A program made the position numbers and the translations under genes. A stretch of 6,830 bases of DNA from the NCBI GenBank assembly GCA_947253595.1, contig CAMXZR010000082.1, forward strand, positions 1-6,830, read 5' to 3'. Origin of the DNA: an uncultured Olsenella sp. (lineage in GTDB: Bacteria; Actinomycetota; Coriobacteriia; Coriobacteriales; Atopobiaceae). Below are positions 1 to 5,751 of this stretch, piece after piece. Each line of letters opens with the position of its first letter. Position 1 is the first letter of the stretch. A model generated the notes under the pieces. That model searched no databases, was not told the origin of the DNA, and saw nothing but the letters and a program-made list of their open reading frames with translations.

Positions 1-2
1 AG

Positions 3-1715
3 ACCAGCCCGCCCTACCCCCACGAGTGGCACTTCGGGACCACAGGACCGATGGTCTGCGCCATTGTGCTGGTCTGCGCCTGGGGCATGCGTACGCGCTA
101 CCGTTGCTCGGACGGAATGGTGCGCAGGCTCCTGGGCCTGCAGACGCTAATGCTCTCCCTCTGGTGCGTGGTCGCGCTGGTGAAGTACACGGCCCGGAGC
201 GACGTCGTCATCGCCGTCTGCTGGTACGCCTTCTATGTCCCAATGACGTTCTCCCCTCTCGCCATGGCCCTCATGGCCCTCCGCACGACGGGCCTCGGAC
301 GCCAGGCATGGGCAAGGCCCGTCTCGCTCGCACTCCTTGCCGCCGCCACAACGCTCGCCCTGGGAGTGCTCACCAACGACATCCATCATCTGGCCTTCCG
401 CTTCGATCCTTCAGACCCCCTCTGGGACGTGCGCTACGGCTACGGGCCGCTGTACTGGGCCGTATGCGCATGGAACGTGGGGATGGCCGGCGCGTACCTG
501 GGGCTCTCGCTCTACCACTGCAGAAGGGACCTGCGTCGCAGTGTGGCGTTCCTGCTCGCGCTCCTGCTCCCCGTCATCACGTACGCCCTGCTCTACGCCT
601 TGAGGGTCGACCTCGCCTTCAACACCAACTTCTCCCTCGCGTACATAGCCTTCGCCCTCGCCTTCCTCGAGGCGGGCCTCGACCTGGGACTGCTGCCCAC
701 CCGCCCCAGGGCCGAGAGCCTCCTCAGGCTGCTCCCCCTGGACGTGAGGGTGATTTCGCTCGACGCGCGGGAGGAGCTGGTCAGCGACTGCGCCCGGCCG
801 CTGCCCAGGGAGGTGAGGGACGAGCTGCTCCAGGCCGTCAGCCCCTGCGGCGGGGGACGGGACCAGAGGGGCAATCCCACTCCGGCAAGGTCGACTGCGG
901 TCCCAGGCAGGACGTACGAGGCCCTGAGGGTCTCGGGCGGGGTGGCCGTGATCGCGCACGACACCAGCGAGCTGGACAGGCTGAGGGGACTCCTCGCGCG
1001 GAGGAACGCAACGCTGCGGCAGAGGAACGCCGCGCTGGAGAGGTCGCAGGACGTGGGCGCCAGGCTCTACCAGGTCGAGGCCGAGCACGAGCTCGCGGAC
1101 GACGTCGAGGATTCGCTGGTCGGCACCATGGGCATCATCCGACGCATCCTGGAGGACCTCTCCGGCACGGGAACCGCAGAGCTGCTCGAGCAGCGGCGAC
1201 GCAGCCTGCTTCTGGTGAGGCTGCTCGTGGGCTACTGCAAGAGGAAGGGAGCGCTGGTGCTCCTGGACGGCGGGGAGGAGGACTTCGACAGGGAGCGCCT
1301 CTCACTCGTGGTGAACGAGTCCGTGGCGGACCTCCGCGCTGCGGGAGTGGACTGCGCGGCACTGGTGGAGGTCGAGGAGGCCCTGCCAGCCCGCGTGGTA
1401 GACACGCTCTATGACTGTATCTATGACTTCATGACCGCGACCTTCGGCCACGAGGGACCCACGCTCATGATCAGCCTGCGCGGCACGGGCGGAGGCGGTG
1501 CCGAGCTGCGCATGGCCCTGGAGAGCGATGGAGACGAGGGCCTCTGGGACATGAGCCTCCGAAAGGAGCTCGAGGAGCTCCTGGCGCGTCGGGGGGCCAG
1601 CTGCGAGCTTGAGGGCGGCGCAGGCTGGCTCAGGCTGGTCGCGCGCGTAGGAGAGAGGGACGTGAGCGGGACCGGGTGTGACCGGACCGAGCCGAACGGG
1701 GGCGAAGGCCGATGA
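3..1715 (+). CDS. Seven-helix membrane sensor with degenerate histidine-kinase core (5' partial)
   Basis: The reading frame is open to the left edge. The first visible ATG is at 51 but has no clear Shine-Dalgarno site, so the true start may lie outside the window. Residues below are numbered from that ATG. About seven hydrophobic segments lie at roughly 1-13, 27-45, 53-77, 89-107, 134-154, 165-184 and 193-214; the layout, including the TND and YGYGPLYW loop, resembles the HisK N-terminal 7TM sensor domain. A PAS-like stretch (about 228-305) and a short coiled coil (305-345) follow. Where a NarL-type kinase has its HDxxGQ histidine, this protein reads VEDSLVG (352-358), with Glu353 at the histidine position. 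The C-terminal half (about 445-535) has the size of an HATPase domain but lacks the Asn of the N box and a glycine-rich lid. I infer a non-catalytic sensor partner for the kinase downstream, with which it overlaps by ATGA. The membrane sensor call is solid; the loss of activity is inferred from missing motifs. Confidence 0.8.
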   Translation, partial: TSPPYPHEWHFGTTGPMVCAIVLVCAWGMRTRYRCSDGMVRRLLGLQTLMLSLWCVVALVKYTARSDVVIAVCWYAFYVPMTFSPLAMALMALRTTGLGRQAWARPVSLALLAAATTLALGVLTNDIHHLAFRFDPSDPLWDVRYGYGPLYWAVCAWNVGMAGAYLGLSLYHCRRDLRRSVAFLLALLLPVITYALLYALRVDLAFNTNFSLAYIAFALAFLEAGLDLGLLPTRPRAESLLRLLPLDVRVISLDAREELVSDCARPLPREVRDELLQAVSPCGGGRDQRGNPTPARSTAVPGRTYEALRVSGGVAVIAHDTSELDRLRGLLARRNATLRQRNAALERSQDVGARLYQVEAEHELADDVEDSLVGTMGIIRRILEDLSGTGTAELLEQRRRSLLLVRLLVGYCKRKGALVLLDGGEEDFDRERLSLVVNESVADLRAAGVDCAALVEVEEALPARVVDTLYDCIYDFMTATFGHEGPTLMISLRGTGGGGAELRMALESDGDEGLWDMSLRKELEELLARRGASCELEGGAGWLRLVARVGERDVSGTGCDRTEPNGGEGR

Positions 1716-3178
1716 GCGGCTACCTCCTCTCTGCCACGCTGGCCACCCGTGAGGCCCTCCTCGTCACGTTCTGTCTGCTGCTTGCCCTGCAGACCTCCTA
1801 TGCCGCGCTGCTCTGCGAGCGACGCGACTTCAAGCCACTCTCGCCCTCGTACCTCTACGAGCTGGCCGTGGGCGTGCACCTGGCCCTCATGTGCTCCCTC
1901 TGCGTTTCCGCCGCCCTTGGCGAGACGCGGGCAAGCATCGACTTCGGGTCCATGGCCCTACCCCTCGAGCCCCTGCTCTGGACCAACGCCCTGCCCGCCG
2001 CGATGGCGGTGATGCTCGCATGGCGCAGACGCGAGCCACGTTTCCTGGCCTCCGCCCTGTGCTTCGCGCTCTGCGTGCCACCCCTCGCGGCGGCATTCGG
2101 CCCCTGGTGGCCTGCCATTGCCGCCGCTGACGCGGGGCAGGTCCTGGCACGGACGATTATCCGGGTCGGCGGCCTGAGGGAGGAGTTCCTCTCGTCCGCG
2201 TTGAGGATGTCGGCCAGCGAGGCGCTCGACGCCATGCCGGAGGGCATACTCTGCGTCACGGAGTCCGGTCGACCCGTGTACATGAACGACGCCATGAGGG
2301 GGGTGCTCGTGGCGCTGGGGATGCAGACGGACCTTGCCAACCTGGGAGGGCTGTGGGACGAGCTCTCCGCACTGGACGTGCTGTCGAGGGAGGGTCCCGA
2401 GGCGGCGCACGCATCCCTCCCCCGCCACGGGATCGCGCTGACGCTGCCCGGCGGAGAGGTCCGCTATCTCACCAGGAGCCCCATGGGGCTGCTGCGCACG
2501 CCCTGCAGCTGCATCGTCGCGCTGGACGTGACCGAAAGGTACCGCCTGAGGGAGGAGGGCCTGAGGACCGGGCGCGAGCTGGAGGCCGCCGGTCGCGAGC
2601 TCGCAAGGTCGCTGGGGCAGGTGCAGGAACTGGCGCGCAGGGAGGCGGAGCTCGCCGTGCGCGCCCGTGTGCACGACGTCATAGGGCAGAGGCTCTCGAT
2701 ACTGCATCGCTGCCTGGAGGACGGAGACCTCTCTGACGAGGCGCTCGCGAAGGTGTCGCCACTCATCACCGGGATTCTCGACGACCTGCGCTCGGGGGGA
2801 GACGGAAGCCCCCGAGAGCAGCTCGAGGCGGTGGCAGATGCGTTTGGGACGGTGGGGCTCGAGGTAGATGTGTCGGGGGTGCTGCCCGAGCGCGAGGACG
2901 TGGCCGGACTGTTCGTGAAGACCATCAGGGAGGCCTGCACCAATGCGATGAGGCACGGGCAGGCCGGCAGGGTGCGCGTGGCGATGGACCAGGGCGAGGG
3001 CACGTTCGAGCTGGTGGTGGACAACGACGGCACCATACCCGAGGACGGACGCATACGCGAGGGCGGGGGACTCAGGGGAATGAGGCATAGGGCCGAACGG
3101 CTGGGCGGCACGGTGTCCGTGGAGATGGGACCCAGGTTCACCATCCGGATGAAGGTGCCGATGTCTCGCCCGACCTGA
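1712..3178 (+). CDS. Sensor histidine kinase, HisKA_3/NarL type, membrane-bound
   Basis: A 488-residue kinase with four hydrophobic segments (about 13-35, 46-68, 84-104, 109-130). A PAS-like region follows (about 166-275, starting ALDAMPEGILCV and ending near the characteristic DVTER), then a coiled coil (275-315). The phosphoacceptor motif is HDVIGQ with His321. The ATPase domain shows an N box (REACTNAMRHG, Asn411), a G1 box (DNDG, 437-440) and a glycine-rich lid (GGGLRGM, 451-457). All elements needed for autophosphorylation are visible. This family normally passes phosphate to LuxR/NarL-type response regulators; none lies in the window, so the partner may be encoded upstream or elsewhere. 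The ATG sits inside the stop of the preceding gene (ATGA, 4-base overlap) with a GAAGG just upstream, indicating translational coupling and probably a joint sensor complex. The signal sensed is unknown. Confidence 0.9.
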   Translation: MSGYLLSATLATREALLVTFCLLLALQTSYAALLCERRDFKPLSPSYLYELAVGVHLALMCSLCVSAALGETRASIDFGSMALPLEPLLWTNALPAAMAVMLAWRRREPRFLASALCFALCVPPLAAAFGPWWPAIAAADAGQVLARTIIRVGGLREEFLSSALRMSASEALDAMPEGILCVTESGRPVYMNDAMRGVLVALGMQTDLANLGGLWDELSALDVLSREGPEAAHASLPRHGIALTLPGGEVRYLTRSPMGLLRTPCSCIVALDVTERYRLREEGLRTGRELEAAGRELARSLGQVQELARREAELAVRARVHDVIGQRLSILHRCLEDGDLSDEALAKVSPLITGILDDLRSGGDGSPREQLEAVADAFGTVGLEVDVSGVLPEREDVAGLFVKTIREACTNAMRHGQAGRVRVAMDQGEGTFELVVDNDGTIPEDGRIREGGGLRGMRHRAERLGGTVSVEMGPRFTIRMKVPMSRPT

Positions 3179-3186
3179 CTGCTCCC

Positions 3187-3222
3187 CGGCCGTTGGGGCC
3201 GCTCTGGCCGCCTTGGCCGCTC
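3187..3222 (+). repeat. Four-copy 9-bp tandem repeat after the kinase stop codon
   Basis: GGCCG recurs exactly every 9 bases (starts at 3188, 3197, 3206, 3215) within units of consensus nGGCCGCTn. It begins nine bases after the TGA of the kinase gene. Read in frame past the TGA it would encode Gly-Arg-X repeats, but nothing shows that it is translated. The GGCC cores can also pair with one another into short hairpins. Function unknown. Confidence 0.6.
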
Positions 3223-3234
3223 CTCCCGCTGCCA

Positions 3235-3386
3235 GTTCTCTATGCCATTCTCTGAATCCGCCACCCTCCCCTTTGTTCTCTATGCAGATCTCTGAACCCG
3301 GCCCTACAAAAGGCCAGGTCAGAGAAACTCGATTTCAGGCGGAGGCATAGAGAACGAGTGGCAGTTCAGAGGACCGCATAGAGAAG
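3235..3386. repeat. Large imperfect palindrome made of four copies of a 21-22 bp motif
   Basis: Two direct copies of GTTCTCTATGC-n4-CTCTGAA lie at 3235-3256 and 3275-3296 (19 of 22 bases identical, 40 bp apart). Two inverted copies lie at 3334-3355 and 3365-3386; the core GCATAGAGAA is perfect in both. The pair 3235-3256/3365-3386 matches at 18 of 22 positions and 3275-3296/3334-3355 at 16 of 22. The apex falls on GGCC-ctacaaaa-GGCC (3300-3315), so the whole block can fold into one long hairpin. Inside each motif there are two half-sites 12 bp apart (TTCTCTATG then TTCTCTGAA or variants), and an extra TTTCTCTGA half-site lies on the minus strand at 3319-3327. It could be a multi-site operator, a REP/MITE-like element or a structured RNA end. 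It sits between convergent genes, where an ordinary promoter operator is not expected. Confidence 0.8.
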
Positions 3387-3584
3387 CGCGTCGAATCCTT
3401 GGCACATGCCCCGGCATGGCATGCAAAACGAGATGCCGGCTTGCCACCAGCGCCTCATCGTCGCTGTGCGACCAAGGAGGCTCGCCCCAGGTCACGGGGC
3501 AAAGGCTGGGCGTCGCTTTCAGCAGGTTCCCGGCAGGCTCCTGCCCCGGTCACGGGCCCCGGGACGCCGACCCCGGGCAATCCG
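3387..3584. other. Intergenic stretch with GC-rich hairpins, possible terminators of the convergent operons
   Basis: I see no convincing gene here. Short inverted repeats are present: CCGGCAT/ATGCCGG (3411-3417 and 3433-3439), GCCCC/GGGGC around the loop AGGTCAC (3484-3500), GGCAG/CTGCC (3532-3545), and GCCC/GGGC around CGGTCAC (3543-3557). The second and fourth are near copies, 59 bp apart, with the same GGTCAC loop. None is followed by a T-run on either strand, so intrinsic termination is not proven. Their position just past the stop codons of both the kinase and the LPXTG-protein genes is what would be expected for 3'-end structures. Confidence 0.4.
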
Positions 3585-4343
3585 CTACGAGCGCGGACTC
3601 TCGCCCCTCTTGCGCCTGCGAGAGGAGACGCCCAGCACCACGGTGACGATGCCAATCACGCACAGCATGCCGCTCAGCTGGATGAGCCCCCAGATGGCGT
3701 CCCCGGTCTTGGGGAGCTTCACCCCGAGAATCGTCAGCCGTGGCTTCGGCTCCTCCGGTGTGGGGGCAGTCCCACCCGCATAGGAGTGCTCGAAGCTCAC
3801 TTTGTCAGGTTTAGGATTGTCATCCCCCTGAGCCGAAAGGTTCTTGACCTCGACCCAGCCCACCTTCAGCCCGGACGTACCATCGTTCTCGATGGCAACG
3901 CGAACCGAGTAGACCTTCCCGTCGACCGTAAGTCCCCCCACGCCCGAGGCATCCGTCGAACAACGGAGCTCGTACTTGTACTCCCCCACACGCGAGTAGG
4001 TCAGGGCCCCCGCGGCAGCAGCTCCGCCGTCGGCACGCAGGGGCAGGTACGTCGTTGCGTCCCCGGTTATGCCAAAGGTATACGTATCCCCCGACGCGTC
4101 AGCAGGCAGCGGCGACGCGGAGTCTGTCCGGGTGAGCTGGTAGGTGAAGCGGTCGCTCGGGTCCTTGGGCACGGACCCGCTCGTCGTGAAGCTCTGCGAG
4201 ACCGCTATCGCGTTGGCATCTGCCGCCAGCGCGACGGACGGAGCCGCCAGCGCGACGGCAAGGACCAGCGTAGCCACGCACGAGAGAAGCGCCAGGACGA
4301 GCCCTGTCGTCCCTCCGTGGGTTCGGTTCTCCATCGTCCTCAT
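3585..4343 (-). CDS. LPXTG-anchored surface protein with single FctA/Spy0128-like pilin domain
   Basis: A 252-residue secreted protein. A signal peptide with a long hydrophobic core (14-34) probably ends at VALA (37-40). One beta-rich domain (about 43-188) follows the Spy0128/FctA layout: a first strand ending SFTTSG, the FTYQLT and DTYTFGITG strands, EYKYEL, a KVYSVRVAI strand, and a closing FEHSY. A short proline-rich linker precedes the sorting signal LPKTG (210-214), a hydrophobic stretch (216-238) and an RRRKR tail. It is therefore a likely cell-wall-anchored or minor pilus subunit. The ATG at 4343 is chosen because it follows GAGGGG at good spacing and overlaps the sortase stop (TGATG); longer upstream in-frame starts would lie inside the sortase gene. 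In Spy0128 domains a Lys in the first strand and an Asn in the last form an isopeptide bond; here those positions appear to be Ser/Gln and His, so the cross-link may be absent. Role inferred from domain and context. Confidence 0.85.
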   Translation of the reverse strand: MRTMENRTHGGTTGLVLALLSCVATLVLAVALAAPSVALAADANAIAVSQSFTTSGSVPKDPSDRFTYQLTRTDSASPLPADASGDTYTFGITGDATTYLPLRADGGAAAAGALTYSRVGEYKYELRCSTDASGVGGLTVDGKVYSVRVAIENDGTSGLKVGWVEVKNLSAQGDDNPKPDKVSFEHSYAGGTAPTPEEPKPRLTILGVKLPKTGDAIWGLIQLSGMLCVIGIVTVVLGVSSRRRKRGESPRS

Positions 4344-5272
4344 CACATACCCCTCTTCCTTGCGTCGCTTGCCTTGCCGCGCTTGCGCGGAGAGGCACCC
4401 ACAACCCAGGCCACCAGCAGGAAGACGAGGAGTCCTATGCCAATCTTGGCCCACAGCTGCAGCCCCCTGCCGATGGTCCCGCTCAGCGAGCGGTCGACGA
4501 CCTCTTCCGTGAACGTGTTCTGATACGTCTGGTCGGTGATGCGCGCCACCACAACGTGGCGCTCATTCGTCCCCAAACCGCAGGTCGAGAGCACGAGCAT
4601 GTGGTCGTTCGCCGTCAGTCCGCCTTCCGTCCACTGGCTCGCATGGGCCCTGATGTAGGCGAGAAACTCCTCCGTCGTAGGCAGGCTTCCGACCGTCGTG
4701 CTGTACACCACCTCGTCGTAGGCGTCCACCAGGAGGTAGGCGCAGACCTCGACGCCGTGGTTCCTGCCCTCGTAGTAGATGTTGCCGTAGCGGTGCCGCT
4801 GGAAGTACTCTGCCCCTCCGTACTGGTCCAGGTCGCCGAACATGAGGTGGTTCTCCATGTGGTGGCCGAAGACGATCGTGCTGGGGTCCGAGAGGTCGCG
4901 CGCGTTGCGGTAGTCCAGGAAGAGCGAGCCGGAGAGAGCGAACTTCCCCGACGGACTGGTGTTGAGGTACTCCTCGTTGCTCTTGCCCTGGACCAGAGGG
5001 TAGTCGACCCCCGTGCCGTAGAGCGTGAGCCAGCCCAGCACGTCCGGGTTGGTGGCGACGAGACTCCCGAAGCTGGGGTCGTCGTTCGCCTTGGGCTTGT
5101 AGGACTCGAACACCTGCGCATCGGCCTGACTCGTCACGCGGCTGTTGTCGAGCACCGAGTAGGCCGTGAAGCACATCAGGAGCACCAGTACGGAGAGCAC
5201 CACCCCGTCGACCAGCCAGTTTGTGAGTCGGATGGCTCCCCTGGCCAGCCGACGGGGCAGTTGGTGGGTCAT
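4343..5272 (-). CDS. Class B sortase (membrane transpeptidase)
   Basis: A 309-residue enzyme that would cleave a sorting signal and attach the protein to the cell wall or to another pilin. An N-terminal membrane anchor (about 20-40) is followed by the catalytic domain (about 70-248) and a second hydrophobic segment (277-292) with a basic tail. Sortase B hallmarks are visible: NPDVLGWL near 75, DYPLVQGKSNEEYLN (90-104), SLFLDYRN, and the triad His137 (FGHHM), Cys231 (LSTC) and Arg238 (NERHVVVAR). The start codon lies directly after the TAA of the upstream pilin remnant; the nearest purine-rich GAGAGG is only three bases away, so translation may depend on coupling to that upstream frame. It overlaps the next gene by one base, so sortase and LPKTG protein are almost certainly co-transcribed. 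The C-terminal membrane segment is more typical of pilus-assembly enzymes than of housekeeping sortases. The exact class is inferred from motifs alone. Confidence 0.92.
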   Translation of the reverse strand: MTHQLPRRLARGAIRLTNWLVDGVVLSVLVLLMCFTAYSVLDNSRVTSQADAQVFESYKPKANDDPSFGSLVATNPDVLGWLTLYGTGVDYPLVQGKSNEEYLNTSPSGKFALSGSLFLDYRNARDLSDPSTIVFGHHMENHLMFGDLDQYGGAEYFQRHRYGNIYYEGRNHGVEVCAYLLVDAYDEVVYSTTVGSLPTTEEFLAYIRAHASQWTEGGLTANDHMLVLSTCGLGTNERHVVVARITDQTYQNTFTEEVVDRSLSGTIGRGLQLWAKIGIGLLVFLLVAWVVGASPRKRGKASDARKRGM

Positions 5273-5503
5273 TTACCTCTCGAGCTTCCTCTTGGCGGCA
5301 CCATAGGCAACCACGCCGGCCACGGCCACTGCGCCCAGCGCGATGAAGGGGGCGTTGTTCATGATGAGGCCGGTGGGGGTGACGTCGTTGTGGGTGTTGG
5401 TCATCGTGCCGGTGTTGGTCTTCTCGCCCACGAGGACGTCGCTTTTGGACGTGCCGTTGGCGCCGCGATGTTCATCGATGTCGACAGGCAATCGCGGCGA
5501 CAT
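5273..5503 (-). pseudogene. C-terminal remnant of a TPTG-type pilin subunit
   Basis: The last roughly 55 residues are plainly a pilin C-terminus: a closing strand with TNTHND, the sortase B-like sorting signal VTPTG followed by LIMNNAPF, a hydrophobic helix (ALGAVAVAGVVAYG) and a KRKLER tail. The frame remains open to 5848, but upstream of about 5460-5500 the translation is Arg/Pro/Ser-rich, looks unlike pilin and runs into cutC. The ATG at 5503 (76 residues) is only a nominal left limit. No signal peptide or N-terminal pilin domain exists, so the product could not be exported as a sortase substrate. I read it as what remains of a major pilin after loss of its 5' part. Its TAA abuts the sortase ATG, preserving the original operon order. 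A small functional protein is possible but less likely. Confidence 0.65.
5461..5499. repeat. Nested palindromes at the broken edge of the pilin remnant
   Basis: Perfect 9-bp arms CGCCGCGAT (5461-5469) and ATCGCGGCG (5491-5499) enclose further overlapping palindromes: CGATG-tt-CATCG (5466-5477), CATCGATG (5473-5480) and TGTCGACA (5479-5486). The block lies where pilin-like sequence fades out. It could be a deletion or recombination scar, a protein-binding site, or a chance cluster in GC-rich DNA. Confidence 0.5.
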
Positions 5504-5751
5504 GGATATGGGCGTTGGGACCGCTGAGGCGACTGGCCACCCGCGCCACGAGCGACCCGCCCTTGTTCTATGGCTCTGGTTTTGGGAGCTCGAGCACAGG
5601 CCTCTGCGGCTCGGGCGTCGTAAGGGGGGCGACTGCGCATTCTGTTCCTGAAATGTGCAGTCCCTCGCAAAAGGCAGTTCAAGGGGTCGGAGGCGCGAGG
5701 AGAGACGGAACCCGCAGCCGAATGCCGCCACATGCGGCCATGCCCCCACCG
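5504..5751. other. Non-coding gap between cutC and the pilin remnant
   Basis: I recognise no gene here in any frame. It should contain the 3' end of the cutC transcript and any promoter for the sortase operon, but I see no good sigma-70 promoter. The best minus-strand candidate is a TTGAAC near 5680 without a convincing -10. The only strong structure is the 11-bp inverted repeat at 5631-5662. The stretch may carry unrecognisable remains of the missing pilin 5' part. Confidence 0.4.
5631..5662. repeat. 11-bp inverted repeat with 10-base loop
   Basis: GACTGCGCATT (5631-5641) and AATGTGCAGTC (5652-5662) flank a 10-base loop. All 11 pairs form on the plus-strand RNA if one G-U wobble is allowed; on the minus strand the same position is an A-C mismatch. 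It lies about 90 bp past the cutC stop. There is no T-run on either side, so it is not a standard terminator. An operator or RNA-processing structure is possible. Confidence 0.5.

Noticed and set aside
26..1414. Long + strand open frame overlapping the first sensor gene
   Set aside because: Its translation is an Arg/Gly/Pro/Ala-rich string with no hydrophobic segments or motifs, while the overlapping frame gives a clear seven-helix protein. It is a GC-rich shadow.
1958..3088. Long minus-strand open frame opposite the histidine kinase
   Set aside because: The kinase frame carries all catalytic motifs. The antisense product is His/Pro/Arg-rich with no recognisable domain.
4344..4454. N-terminal extension of the LPXTG protein
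   Set aside because: It would lie entirely inside the sortase gene and put an Arg-rich stretch before the signal peptide. The ATG at 4343 has a good ribosome site and a TGATG overlap.
3399..4523. Long + strand open frame opposite the LPXTG protein
   Set aside because: It runs antisense to a well-supported secreted protein and a sortase end and has Arg/Pro/His-rich composition without motifs.
4556..5527. Long + strand open frame opposite the sortase
   Set aside because: Its Val/His/Arg-rich translation mirrors sortase codons in reverse, and the sortase triad lies on the other strand.
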